In this document: positions 8,907 through 17,749 of the stretch, piece by piece
Numbering within the stretch: position 1 is the first letter of the stretch
How the letters are laid out: every line of letters starts with the position of its first letter
Made by a program: the position numbers and the translations under genes
Notes under the pieces: generated by a model
The model's database searches: none
The model's input: the letters and a program-made list of their open reading frames with translations, nothing else
Told to the model about the DNA's origin: nothing
NCBI GenBank assembly: GCA_900770295.1
Contig: CAAGJQ010000153.1
Coordinates: 1 to 64,000, forward strand
Source of the DNA: an uncultured Oscillibacter sp.
Lineage (GTDB): Bacteria; Bacillota; Clostridia; Oscillospirales; Oscillospiraceae
Direction of reading: 5' to 3'
Length of the DNA stretch: 64,000 nt

Positions 8907-10601
8907 ATGACAGAGATGCTGGAACGCGGAGACCTGACTCCGGCTCAGCAGGCGGCTGAGACGGCAGGAGCTGTCCGCGAAGCGGAGCCCGCGCCTGAGA
9001 AGAGATCCGTGAAGGAGAAGTGGAGGGGACTCCCCAAAAAGAAACGGCGGAAGATCATCCGCTGGACGGTTTTGCTGCTGGTTGTACTCCTGGCGGCCGT
9101 GCTGCTGTACAAATTCCTGGGCGGCAAAGGAGAAACTGACGCCCAGGTGGTGACGGATTTCGTCAGCTACGGCGCCATCACCTCCACCGTAGAGGGAAGC
9201 GGCCTGACCAAGGCCAAGAACAGCGAGACCATCACCCTGACCACCGGCGGCACGGTGCAGGACGTGATGGTCACCGAGGGCCAGCAGGTCACTGCCGGCA
9301 CGCCCCTGTTCGTCATCGACTCCGAGGCGGCCCGCACGGCGGTGGAGAAGGCCCGACAGGACGTGGAGGGCTATGAAAAGCAACTGGCGACGCTGGAAAA
9401 GGACATCGCGGGGCTGAACCTCTCCGCCGGATATGCCGGAAAGCTGATGGAGACGGTGAAGCTGAACCCCGGCGACACCATCACCAAGGGCGAAAAGGTG
9501 GCAACGCTGGCGGACGACACCCGCCTGCGCCTGACGCAGTATTACAGCTACGCCTACGCCGGTGAGCTGAAGGAGGGCCAGACGGTGGACGTGTCCATCC
9601 CGGCCCTGATGACCTCCGTCCCCGGCACGGTGGAGGCGGTACATATGGTCAGCCGCATCACCCCGGAGGGGTCCAAGCTCTTCTCCGCGGAGATCACCGT
9701 CAAAAACGAGGGCGCCCTGACCGCCGAGATGACGGCCACCGCCACCGCCGTGGTGAACGGCGAGACGGTCTACCCCTATGAGGCGGGCAAGCTGGAGTAC
9801 TACCGTACCGGCGACCTGTGTTCCACCGTCAGCGGCACGGTGATCTCCAGCAGCCTGGTGGATTACTTGCAAGTGGCCGCCGGACAGGTGCTGGTCCGCA
9901 TTGACGGCGAGGAGAGCGAGAGCGAGATCTTTACCGTCCAGCAGAGCCTGGACGAGGCGCGCAAGACCCTGGAGACCGCCCAGAAGAACCTGGAGAACTG
10001 CAACGCCGTGGCCCCCATTGACGGCACGGTCATCGGACTGATGATCCAGCCCGGCATGGAGATCGAGGCCAACACGGCGGTCATTACCATCGCGGACACG
10101 GCCACCATCGTGGTGGACGCCACGGTGGACGAGCGGAACGTCAGCTATGTGAAGCCCGGCATGATGGTGGACATCAACCAGTGGGGCAGCATGTTCACCG
10201 GCACGGTGGAGTCCGTCAGCCTGAACAGCAAGGCGGAAAACGGCGTGGCCAGCTATCCCATGGTCATCACCGTGGATAACTACGACGGCACTTTAATGAC
10301 CGGCAGCTATGTGGACTACTCCCTCATCGCCAGCGAGAACGACAACTGTCTGGTGGTGCCCATCCAGTGCGTGAAATCCGTACCTCTGGAGGACGGCAGC
10401 GCCGGGAACGTGGTGTTTGTCAGGGGCGACCGGCCGGACAACGCCATCGAGCTGACGGTGCCCATGGACGACATCCCCGACGGCTTCTGGCCGGTGCCGG
10501 TGGAGATCGGCCTGACCGACGACTACAATGTGGAGATCAAGTCCGGCCTGGAGGAGGGGATGGAGGTATTCACCGCCGTCCAGTCTTACAGCAACTGGTA
10601 A
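8907..10601 (+). CDS. HlyD/MacA-like membrane-fusion (periplasmic adaptor-type) protein
   Basis: Adaptor subunit of a MacAB-type ABC exporter. The 564-residue protein has a charged cytoplasmic N-terminus, one membrane segment (about residues 52-70) and an extracellular remainder. Two biotinyl-lipoyl-like hairpins are visible (near residues 100-120 and 370-395, the latter VAPIDGTVIGLMIQPG), with short helical stretches and a beta-barrel segment. In a monoderm there is no outer-membrane partner; such adaptors usually shape the outer face of the permease. Start ATG 8907 has AAGGAG upstream. The ATPase gene follows 9 bp later. Confidence 0.88.
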   Translation: MTEMLERGDLTPAQQAAETAGAVREAEPAPEKRSVKEKWRGLPKKKRRKIIRWTVLLLVVLLAAVLLYKFLGGKGETDAQVVTDFVSYGAITSTVEGSGLTKAKNSETITLTTGGTVQDVMVTEGQQVTAGTPLFVIDSEAARTAVEKARQDVEGYEKQLATLEKDIAGLNLSAGYAGKLMETVKLNPGDTITKGEKVATLADDTRLRLTQYYSYAYAGELKEGQTVDVSIPALMTSVPGTVEAVHMVSRITPEGSKLFSAEITVKNEGALTAEMTATATAVVNGETVYPYEAGKLEYYRTGDLCSTVSGTVISSSLVDYLQVAAGQVLVRIDGEESESEIFTVQQSLDEARKTLETAQKNLENCNAVAPIDGTVIGLMIQPGMEIEANTAVITIADTATIVVDATVDERNVSYVKPGMMVDINQWGSMFTGTVESVSLNSKAENGVASYPMVITVDNYDGTLMTGSYVDYSLIASENDNCLVVPIQCVKSVPLEDGSAGNVVFVRGDRPDNAIELTVPMDDIPDGFWPVPVEIGLTDDYNVEIKSGLEEGMEVFTAVQSYSNW

Positions 10602-10610
10602 GGTGACGCC

Positions 10611-11312
10611 ATGGCATGTTTGATTGAACTGAAAGACGTCTATAAAATCTACGGCGAGGGGCTGGAGAGCGAGGTCCGGGCCCTGGACGGCGTGAGCCTT
10701 GCCATTGACCGGGGGGAGTTCGTGGCCGTCGTGGGCCAGTCCGGCTCCGGCAAGTCCACCATGATGAATGTGCTTGGCTGCCTGGACATCCCCACCCGTG
10801 GCGACTACCGGCTGGACGGCGTCAATGTCCGGGAGCTGACGGACAAGGAGCTGTCCCATATCCGCAACCGGCAGATCGGCTTCATCTTCCAGCAGTACAA
10901 CCTGATCCAGAGCCTGACGGTGCTGGAAAACGTGGAGCTTCCCCTGATCTATCAGGGTATCAATGCCGACGACCGGCGCGACATGGCTATGGAGGCGCTG
11001 GAGCGGGTGGGCCTTGCCGGCCGCGTGAAGCACAGGCCGGCGGAGATGTCCGGCGGCCAGCAGCAGCGGGTGGCCATCGCCAGAGCCATCGCCACGAAGC
11101 CGCCCATCATCATGGCCGACGAGCCCACCGGCGCCCTGGACTCCCACACTGGCCGGGAGGTGCTGAGCTTCCTCCAGCAGCTGAATCAGGAGGGCACCAC
11201 GGTCATCCTCATCACCCACGACAACGGCATCGCCGCCACGGCCCCCCGGTGCGTGCGGCTGGCGGACGGCAGGATCGTGGACGACCGCATGCAGGAGGTG
11301 GATTGGCTGTGA
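10611..11312 (+). CDS. MacB/LolD-type ABC transporter ATP-binding protein
   Basis: Drives the exporter by ATP hydrolysis on the cytoplasmic face. It has 233 residues, standard for the family. Walker [10 protein letters not shown] (42-50), Q-loop region IFQQYNLIQ, signature [13 protein letters not shown] (from 147), Walker B IIMADEP (166-172) followed by TGALDS, and the H-loop in LITHD are all intact. Its stop overlaps the permease GTG start (GTGA), implying coupled translation. Confidence 0.96.
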   Translation: MACLIELKDVYKIYGEGLESEVRALDGVSLAIDRGEFVAVVGQSGSGKSTMMNVLGCLDIPTRGDYRLDGVNVRELTDKELSHIRNRQIGFIFQQYNLIQSLTVLENVELPLIYQGINADDRRDMAMEALERVGLAGRVKHRPAEMSGGQQQRVAIARAIATKPPIIMADEPTGALDSHTGREVLSFLQQLNQEGTTVILITHDNGIAATAPRCVRLADGRIVDDRMQEVDWL

Positions 11313-12559
11313 ATATCCGACAGGCCATGAAAATGGCGTGGCGCTCCATCCGGGGCAACAAGGCGCGGTCCTTCCTGACCATGCTGGGCATCATCATCGG
11401 CATCGCGTCGGTCATGACCATCGTGTCCACCATCAACGGCATGAACCAGCAGTCCCTGAAGCAGTTCGAGGCCATGGGCACCAACAAGATCGAGGTCTCC
11501 CTGTACCTCTACGGGAATCAGGACGCCTTCGAGGACCTCTACAACTACTGCAACAGCCTGGGCAGCGACCTGGTGCTGGGCGTGACGCCCAATGTGAACC
11601 TCTGGGGCCTCAACGTGGTCTACGGCACCAAGAGCAGCAAGGCCATGGAGAAGAACCAGGAGAGCATGTGGGACGGCGGACAGATGAAAACGGGTCTGGA
11701 GCTGCCTCCGGACCTGTACCTGGGCAGCGACCAGTATTCCATCTGCAACAACTTTCAAATTTCCAAGGGCCGGGACCTGAGCTTTCTGGACATCCAGAAG
11801 TACCAGCAGGTGTGCGTGATGGGCGCCCGGGCGGCAAAGAACTTCTTCGGCTACGCGGACCCCGTGGGGCAGGATATCTCCGTGAACGGCTACCCCTTCA
11901 AGGTGGTGGGCGTCTACGCGGAGAAGGACCCGGACAGCCCCTGGTCCCAGGACAACATCATCGTCTTTCCCTACACCGCCAGCCGCCTGCTGAACCCGGG
12001 CCAGGACATGAGCGAGTTCGTGGTGAAGGCGGCCTCCGCCGAGGCCACCACGGAGGCCGTGTCCCGCATCAACGGCTTTTTGGCGGGCCTGACCAGCAAC
12101 GGCGAGAAGGGCTGGGGCAACGCGTACAGCAACAACCAGTGGCAGGAGTCCTACAATGAGCAGGCCACTATGATGAGCGTGGTGCTGGGCGGCATCGCCG
12201 CCATCAGTCTGCTGGTGGGCGGCATCGGCATCATGAACATCATGCTGGTGACGGTCACGGAGCGGACCCGGGAGATCGGCATCCGACGGGCCATCGGCGC
12301 CGAGCGGAGCAGCATCGTCACCCAGTTCCTGATCGAGGCGGCCATGCTCTGCGGCATCGGCGGCATCATCGGCATCGCCTTCGGCACGCTGGCCACCAGG
12401 CTTGCGGGGCGGCTGCTCATCCAAATCGATATCTGGCCCTCGGTGACGATCACCCTGGGCGCGTTTGCGCTGTCCGTGGCGCTGGGCGTGCTGTTCGGCA
12501 TCTATCCGGCGGCCAAGGCGTCCAGACTCCAGCCCGTGGAGGCCCTGCGGGCGGAATAA
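11309..12559 (+). CDS. MacB-like ABC transporter permease (FtsX fold)
   Basis: Membrane subunit of the exporter, 416 residues. One N-terminal membrane segment ([19 protein letters not shown]) is followed by a large extracytoplasmic MacB-PCD domain (about 45-280). Three C-terminal membrane segments with the FtsX hallmarks [28 protein letters not shown] complete it. GTG 11309 is chosen because AGGAGGT sits 9 bp upstream and it overlaps the ATPase stop by 4 bp; the longer frame from 11249 lies inside the ATPase gene. Confidence 0.95.
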   Translation: MNIRQAMKMAWRSIRGNKARSFLTMLGIIIGIASVMTIVSTINGMNQQSLKQFEAMGTNKIEVSLYLYGNQDAFEDLYNYCNSLGSDLVLGVTPNVNLWGLNVVYGTKSSKAMEKNQESMWDGGQMKTGLELPPDLYLGSDQYSICNNFQISKGRDLSFLDIQKYQQVCVMGARAAKNFFGYADPVGQDISVNGYPFKVVGVYAEKDPDSPWSQDNIIVFPYTASRLLNPGQDMSEFVVKAASAEATTEAVSRINGFLAGLTSNGEKGWGNAYSNNQWQESYNEQATMMSVVLGGIAAISLLVGGIGIMNIMLVTVTERTREIGIRRAIGAERSSIVTQFLIEAAMLCGIGGIIGIAFGTLATRLAGRLLIQIDIWPSVTITLGAFALSVALGVLFGIYPAAKASRLQPVEALRAE

Positions 12560-12573
12560 GGAGGAAGAAATCT

Positions 12574-14838
12574 ATGAAAAAACGACTTTTGAGCGCCCTG
12601 CTGGCGGTGTGTGTGGCGGCGTCCCTGCTGGTCCTGCCGGCGGGCGCGGCCGCGGCGGACACCGTCCGGTTCGCCGACATCCGCGACACGGAGACCGCCG
12701 TGGCGGTGGAATCCCTGCGCCTGATGGGCGTACTGGACGGCTACCAGGACGGCAGCTTCCGCCCCGACGCGGTGCTGACCCGGGCCCAGTTCTGCAAGAT
12801 GGCGGTGTACGCCATGAACGGAGAGAGTGAGCTGGGCCTCTACCGGACCGTCACGGTGTTCCCGGACGTGAAGCCCTCCCACTGGGCGTCCTCTTATATC
12901 AACATGGCGGCCAAGGGCAGGAACATCATCGCCGGCTATCCCGACGGCAAGTTCCATCCGGAGCGGACCGTCACCCTGGGCCAGGCGGTCACGATTCTGC
13001 TGCGGCTGCTGGACTACAAAGATGAGAACGTGGGCGGCGTGTGGCCGGACAGCTACATGGCCGTGGGCGCCACCATCGGCCTGACCGACGGCGTGGGCAC
13101 CGACGGAAACGCCCCCCTGACCCGGGGCCAGGCGGCCCGGCTGTTTTTGAATCTGCTGCGCGCCGACAAGCGGGAGGGCGGCACCTACCTCTCCACCATC
13201 GGCACGGAGATCGCGGACGTGGTGCTGGTGACCTCCGCGGCCACGGCGGCGGACGGAAGGGACAACGGACTGCAGCTGGACACCGGCGACCAGGTGTATC
13301 AGCTGGCCTCCGGCAAGACCTCCAACGGCGCGCTGAACGGCTGCAAGGGCACCCTGGTGCTGAACAAGCAGGGCAAGGTCCTGACCTTTGTCCCCGACCT
13401 GATGGGCACCAGCAAGGTCGTTACCATCTCCACGGCGACAGCCACCCAGATCACGGACATCACCGGCACCAAGTACACGGTGGCCAGCGGCGCCAACGCC
13501 TATTACAACGGCAAGCAGCAGGCCTGGAGCGAACTCTACTCCTGGCTGAACGCCGGCGCCTCCGCGACGCTGTATCTGAATGAATCCGGCAGCGTGGAAT
13601 ACGTCTTTGTGGGCGGCGGCGCCAGCTCCAACGAGGCGGTCATCGTCTATGACAACGAGTCCACGGCGGGCTTTGACTCCCTGGCCGGCGGCAGCGGCTT
13701 CCAGATCTACAAAAACGGCCTGAAGGCCACCGCCGGGGACATGCGCAAGTACGACGTGGCAACCTACTCCGCGGCCACCAATTCCATCCGGGTGTGCGAT
13801 AACAAGATCACGGGCTACTATGAGAGCTGCAAGCCCAATCCCCAGGAGCCCACGGAGATCACCGTGCTGGGCCACGATTTCAAGGTCCTGCCTACGGCGG
13901 TGGAGACCCTCTCCAAGTTCAAGCCCGGCGACCAGATGACCCTGCTGCTGACAGAGGACAATCAGGTGGCCGGCGCGTTGGAGGCCAAGGGCAACGTGGC
14001 CAAGGCCAATGTCATCGGCATTGCCAGGGAAGTGACCGGCGGCAGCGCCACGGTGGATCTGCTGTGCGGGATCTCCGTCTCCGGCAGCACCTCACTCTCT
14101 GAGAGCGCGGCGGAGCAGCTGTGCGGCCAGCTGGTGCGGGTGTCCTCCAATAAGAAGGGCTATATCACCCTGTCCCGCCTGACCGGTGGTGTCAGTGGCA
14201 GCCTGGATGTGGCGGCCCGGACACTGGGCAGCAAGAAGCTGGCGGACAACGTGATGGTGTTTGAGAACACGGCCGACGGCGTGCAGTCCATCAGCCTCAG
14301 CCAGCTGACCAGCGCCGCGATCCCCTCCAACCAGATCACCTACGCCGCTACCGACTGGGCGGGACGGGTGAATGTGATCCTCATCGGCTCCGCCGTGGGC
14401 AGTACCTTCCTCTATGGCCGGGCGATCTTCGAGGACGGTGATACCACCTGGACCGACCCGGAGACCGGCGAGGAGCAGACCAGCTATGGCAACAACAGAA
14501 TCACCCTGGACGCCGGCAGCAGGACCTACGGCCCCTATGAGACGGGATATGTAGTCTCCAACGGCGAGTGCATCGGCATCAGCCTCACCGGCACCGGCAG
14601 CAATAAGCACATTGCCGCGCTGGTACGGCTGACGGCGCTGAAGAATGTCTCCAACAGCGCCTGGAGCGGCCAGGGTGCCGTGACGGTGGGCGGCAGGACC
14701 TACACGGTCCCCTCCGACGTCCTGTGCTACAACCGCCAGACCAGGGACTGGGTGAGCCTGTCCGCGGCACACGCCTACGCCAGCGAATCCACCCTGTATG
14801 TCCACAACGGCGTAGTCCGTATCATCGAAGTGGGCTGA
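12574..14838 (+). CDS. SLH-domain cell-surface protein
   Basis: Secreted protein bound to secondary cell-wall polymers. It has 754 residues with a Sec signal peptide (MKKRLLSALLAV to about residue 29, AGAAAA). Three S-layer homology repeats follow, roughly residues 32-85, 90-150 and 152-200, with SLH hallmarks GYQDGSFRPDAVLTRAQF and GYPDGKFHPERTVTLGQA. The remaining 550 residues are Ser/Thr/Gly-rich beta-type sequence without a family I recognise. It starts 14 bp after the permease, so it belongs to the operon and may be a cargo or surface partner of the exporter; that role is inference. Confidence 0.88.
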   Translation: MKKRLLSALLAVCVAASLLVLPAGAAAADTVRFADIRDTETAVAVESLRLMGVLDGYQDGSFRPDAVLTRAQFCKMAVYAMNGESELGLYRTVTVFPDVKPSHWASSYINMAAKGRNIIAGYPDGKFHPERTVTLGQAVTILLRLLDYKDENVGGVWPDSYMAVGATIGLTDGVGTDGNAPLTRGQAARLFLNLLRADKREGGTYLSTIGTEIADVVLVTSAATAADGRDNGLQLDTGDQVYQLASGKTSNGALNGCKGTLVLNKQGKVLTFVPDLMGTSKVVTISTATATQITDITGTKYTVASGANAYYNGKQQAWSELYSWLNAGASATLYLNESGSVEYVFVGGGASSNEAVIVYDNESTAGFDSLAGGSGFQIYKNGLKATAGDMRKYDVATYSAATNSIRVCDNKITGYYESCKPNPQEPTEITVLGHDFKVLPTAVETLSKFKPGDQMTLLLTEDNQVAGALEAKGNVAKANVIGIAREVTGGSATVDLLCGISVSGSTSLSESAAEQLCGQLVRVSSNKKGYITLSRLTGGVSGSLDVAARTLGSKKLADNVMVFENTADGVQSISLSQLTSAAIPSNQITYAATDWAGRVNVILIGSAVGSTFLYGRAIFEDGDTTWTDPETGEEQTSYGNNRITLDAGSRTYGPYETGYVVSNGECIGISLTGTGSNKHIAALVRLTALKNVSNSAWSGQGAVTVGGRTYTVPSDVLCYNRQTRDWVSLSAAHAYASESTLYVHNGVVRIIEVG

Positions 14839-14849
14839 GTAGAATCCCA

Positions 14850-14887
14850 AAAGGACGGGGCACGGCGAAAGCCGTGCCCCGTCCTTT
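14850..14887 (+). terminator. Terminator of the MFP-ABC-SLH operon
   Basis: A perfect 17-bp stem with a GAAA loop (AAAGGACGGGGCACGGC and its complement). The T run is only three bases and is also the start of the next promoter's -35 box. Confidence 0.8.
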
Positions 14888-14914
14888 ACAAATCCGCCCC
14901 TGCGGCTGTATAAT
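14885..14914 (+). promoter_or_regulatory. Sigma-A promoter for the YhcH-family gene
   Basis: TTTACA (14885-14890), 18-bp spacer, perfect TATAAT (14909-14914); the -35 overlaps the preceding terminator stem. Confidence 0.7.
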
Positions 14915-14936
14915 GCAGAAAAAAGGAGGGACGCGC

Positions 14937-15386
14937 ATGATTTATGATACGCTGGAACACCGGGCCCAATACCGCGGCCTGGGCGAGCGCCTGGCCAGGG
15001 CGCTGGATTTCCTGGCGGAGACGGATTTTTCCGCCATGCCGGACGGCCGGTGCGAGATCGACGGCGATGACCTGTTCGCCAACATCGGCAGCTATGAGAC
15101 GAAGCCCGCCAACGAGACCCCGGAGGCCCATGTGAAATACATGGACATCCAGTACGTCTTTGAAGGCCGGGAGCTTATCGGCGTCGGCCCACTGGAGGAG
15201 ATGGGCGAGGTAGTGGAGGCCCGTCCGGAGGGAGACATCTGGCTGTACAGGGCGGGCCGCCTGGACTATCTGACGCTTGAAAAGGGCCGCTTCATCGCGG
15301 TGTGGCCCGGAGACGCCCACGCACCCGCCATTGCCGCCGGAGACCCGGCCCCGGCCCGCAAGTGCGTGGTCAAAGTGAAGCTGTAA
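14937..15386 (+). CDS. YhcH/YjgK/YiaL (DUF386) family protein
   Basis: Small cupin-like beta-barrel protein of 149 residues. Family hallmarks are the E-x-H pattern in ETPEAHVKYMDIQYVFEG, the IGV segment and the FIAVWPGDAHAP motif, which supplies likely metal-binding histidines. Relatives (YiaL, YhcH, EbgC) are linked to sugar or sialic-acid metabolism, but no such gene is adjacent, so the substrate is open. ATG 14937 has the strong ribosome site AAAAGGAGGG. The gene has its own promoter and terminator. Confidence 0.9.
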   Translation: MIYDTLEHRAQYRGLGERLARALDFLAETDFSAMPDGRCEIDGDDLFANIGSYETKPANETPEAHVKYMDIQYVFEGRELIGVGPLEEMGEVVEARPEGDIWLYRAGRLDYLTLEKGRFIAVWPGDAHAPAIAAGDPAPARKCVVKVKL

Positions 15387-15397
15387 GAGACCGCAAA

Positions 15398-15427
15398 AAA
15401 GTCCCGGACAGAGCCTGTCCGGGGCTT
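15398..15427 (+). terminator. Terminator between convergent genes
   Basis: Stem AAAGTCCCGGACA / TGTCCGGGGCTTT (one G-T pair) with a short loop. It lies between convergent genes and could serve both strands. Confidence 0.8.
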
Positions 15428-15446
15428 TCTGTATCTCCAAGGGCCG

Positions 15447-16676
15447 TCACACCACCTGGAACAGATAGAACTTGAGATAGTTGGTCTCCTCCACGCCCCA
15501 GAGGATCGGGTGGTCGCAGCTCTGCTGCCGGGCCTCGATCTGCCGCAGCTGGACGCCGGCGTCCCTGGCCGCGTCGTGGAGCATGGCCACGAATTTTTCC
15601 TCCGTGGCGAAGTGGGAGCAGGAGCAGGTGGCCAGATACCCACCCCGAGGCAGCAGCTTCATGGCCCGATAGTTGATCTCCTTGTACCCGGTGATGGCGT
15701 TGGCCACGGTTTTCCGGGACTTGGTGAAGGCCGGGGGGTCCAGGATGATGAAGTCGTACTTCACCGGCTCCTTTTCCAGCTCCGGCAGCAGGTCAAACAC
15801 GTTGGCGGCCACGCAGTCCACCACATCGGAGAGGCCGTTCCGCTCCGCGTTGGCCCGGGCCATCTCCACGGCGGACTCCGATACGTCCACGGCGGTGACG
15901 TGTTTCGCCCCACCCCGGGCGGCGTTCAGGGCAAAGGAGCCGGTGTGGGTGAAGCAGTCCAGCACCGTCTTGCCCCGGGCCAGACGGGCCACCGCCTGAC
16001 GGTTGTACTTCTGGTCCAGGAAGAAGCCGGTCTTTTGACCGTTCTCTACATCCACCAAATATTTGACACCGTTTTCGGTGATCTCCACAATGGGGGACGA
16101 CGGCGTCTCCTCGCCGGGCAGGGGGAACCAGGCCTTGTACTGGGGCAGGCCCTCCTTGTCCCGCAGGGCCACGTCGTTCCGCTCGAACACGCCCCGAATG
16201 GCCTGACCATCCTCCCGCAGAATGCGGACCAGAGCAGGCAGCAGCATGCCCTTGATGCCCTCCATGCCCACGGACAGGACCTGGACGCTCAAAAGGTCGT
16301 GGAACTTGTCCACCGTCAGGCCGGGGAAGGCGTCCGCCTCGCCGAAAATGATCCGGCAGCAGTCCAGGTCCTCAGGGGCCATCACGGATTTCCGGTACTC
16401 CCAGGCCCAGCGGAGCTTCCGCTCCCAGAAAGCGTCGTCAAAGCGGTCGTTGGCGTTCCGGGAAATAAGGCGAATGCGGATCTTGGACTGCTCCGACAGG
16501 AAACCTGTGCCGAGATATCGGCCTTTTTTGCTCAATATATCCACCAATTTGCCGTTCTCCGGTGCGCCCTCTACGGTCAGCACCTCGGCGTCGTAGACCC
16601 AGGGGTGTCCCCGGAGGATGGCGGCCTCCGCCTTGGGGGTGACGGTAAATCTGGGGTATGTGCGCTCTGCTTTCAT
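15447..16676 (-). CDS. rlmI: Class I rRNA (cytosine-C5) methyltransferase, RlmI-like
   Basis: SAM-dependent RNA methyltransferase; E. coli RlmI makes m5C1962 in 23S rRNA. The 409-residue protein has an N-terminal PUA domain (about 1-75, HPWVYDAEVL), a central EEHEE-like segment, and a Rossmann domain with HTGSFALNAARGG, the SAM-ribose acidic strand TAVDVSESAVE and the catalytic-loop IILDPPAFTKS. A Cys pair in LATCSCSHF is the usual site for the C5 mechanism. ATG at 16676 is preferred over 16700 because GGGAGGAAC lies just upstream of it. The exact target base is assigned by family only. Confidence 0.9.
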   Translation of the reverse strand: MKAERTYPRFTVTPKAEAAILRGHPWVYDAEVLTVEGAPENGKLVDILSKKGRYLGTGFLSEQSKIRIRLISRNANDRFDDAFWERKLRWAWEYRKSVMAPEDLDCCRIIFGEADAFPGLTVDKFHDLLSVQVLSVGMEGIKGMLLPALVRILREDGQAIRGVFERNDVALRDKEGLPQYKAWFPLPGEETPSSPIVEITENGVKYLVDVENGQKTGFFLDQKYNRQAVARLARGKTVLDCFTHTGSFALNAARGGAKHVTAVDVSESAVEMARANAERNGLSDVVDCVAANVFDLLPELEKEPVKYDFIILDPPAFTKSRKTVANAITGYKEINYRAMKLLPRGGYLATCSCSHFATEEKFVAMLHDAARDAGVQLRQIEARQQSCDHPILWGVEETNYLKFYLFQVV

Positions 16677-16716
16677 AAAAGTTCCTCCCGCGCGGTTCAT
16701 TTGGCAACCAGTGTAT

Positions 16717-16745
16717 CACACTTCCCGGGAAAATACCATAGAATC
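16717..16745 (+). promoter_or_regulatory. Sigma-K-like promoter for the amidase gene
   Basis: CACA (16717-16720), exactly 16 bp, then CATAGAATC (16737-16745). The B. subtilis sigma-K consensus is mACm-N16-CATAnnnTA, so only the final base differs. No good sigma-A promoter is visible here. Confidence 0.5.
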
Positions 16746-16767
16746 GAATGAGAAGGAGGGACCCATC

Positions 16768-17508
16768 ATGCCCATTATTTATTTGAGCCCGTCCACGCAG
16801 GAGTGGAACATGTACGTCACCGGCAGCGGCTCCGAGGAGTACAACATGAACCTGCTGGCGGACGCCCTGGTGCCCTATCTGCTGTCCAACGGCATCCAGT
16901 ACACCCGAAACACCCCGGATATGACCGCCGCCAGCTCCATCCGGCAGGCCAACAGCGGCTATTACGACTTCTACCTGGCACTCCACTCCAACGCCGCCCC
17001 GGAGGGCCACTACGGTGAGGAGCGGGGCATTATCGTCTTTTACTACCCCGGCAGCGCCCAGGGCCAGCGGGCGGCGGAGCTGATCGCGGAGGAGTTGCGG
17101 AAAATTTATCCGCTGCCCAACAAGGTCACCACCCGGGAGACCACTACTCTGGGGGAGGTGCGGCAGTCCCGGGCCCCGGCGGTGCTGGCGGAGATCGGCT
17201 ACCACGACAACTACGCCGACGCCACCTGGGTGGAGGGGCATATGGACGCCATCGCCCAGCAGCTGGCCAGGGCCCTGACCCGCTTTTTCGGCCTGCCGTT
17301 CATCTATCCCATGGAGCCGGTAGGGGGCACCGTGTCCGTCAGCTACGGCACGCTGAATCTGCGCAGCTATCCGTCCTCCACCGGGACCATCATCGCCAAC
17401 ATGCCCGACGGATCGCCGGTGACGGTCTACGGGGAGTGGCAGGGCTGGTATGTGGTCCACTACGGCGATTACGTAGGTTATGCGGCGGCCGCGTATATCG
17501 ACACCTGA
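16768..17508 (+). CDS. N-acetylmuramoyl-L-alanine amidase (Amidase_3) with SH3b domain
   Basis: Zn-dependent hydrolase that cuts the MurNAc-L-Ala bond of peptidoglycan. Of 246 residues, about 1-175 are the Amidase_3 catalytic domain and about 185-246 a bacterial SH3 domain (VSYGTLNLRSYPSSTGT). Zn ligands fit Glu in SGSEEYNMN and His in LALHSN, with catalytic Glu in LAEIGYHD; the usual first His before the GHGG-type loop is not obvious, since the N-terminus is short (YLSPSTQEWN). There is no signal peptide. Size, lack of leader and the sigma-K-like promoter recall B. subtilis CwlC, a mother-cell lysis amidase. The ribosome site GAAGGAGGG fixes the start. Confidence 0.88.
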   Translation: MPIIYLSPSTQEWNMYVTGSGSEEYNMNLLADALVPYLLSNGIQYTRNTPDMTAASSIRQANSGYYDFYLALHSNAAPEGHYGEERGIIVFYYPGSAQGQRAAELIAEELRKIYPLPNKVTTRETTTLGEVRQSRAPAVLAEIGYHDNYADATWVEGHMDAIAQQLARALTRFFGLPFIYPMEPVGGTVSVSYGTLNLRSYPSSTGTIIANMPDGSPVTVYGEWQGWYVVHYGDYVGYAAAAYIDT

Positions 17509-17600
17509 ACCGCCTGGAAATCCATGGGAGAGCGCCCCGACATCTTGTGGGAAGCAGGCCCGCGCATACCATATTTGAGATGCCGTTCATACAGTTTCTC

Positions 17601-17629
17601 TTGACAGTGGTCAAGTAAATGATTAAACT
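17601..17629 (+). promoter_or_regulatory. Promoter for RNase Y gene
   Basis: Perfect TTGACA (17601-17606), 17-bp spacer, TAAACT (17624-17629). The -35 lies in an inverted repeat TTGAC-AGTG-GTCAA (17601-17614), which could be an operator. Leader of about 110 nt. Confidence 0.65.
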
Positions 17630-17749
17630 AGATAAAGGATAATTGTCGGCGGGCAACAGGGGTGCCGTCGATTGTTTTCTTAACCATGCGACCCATCCGG
17701 TCTGCATATACAGCGAACCAATACCGAAAGACAGGAGGAAGATCAAATC

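Noticed and set aside
15510..16751. 413-codon plus-strand frame opposite the RlmI-like gene
   Set aside because: Antisense to a protein with intact SAM and DPPAF motifs; it also crosses the start region of the amidase.
16768..17508. Amidase as a prophage endolysin
   Set aside because: No holin or other phage genes nearby; the sigma-K-like promoter and chromosomal housekeeping neighbours fit a sporulation lysin better.
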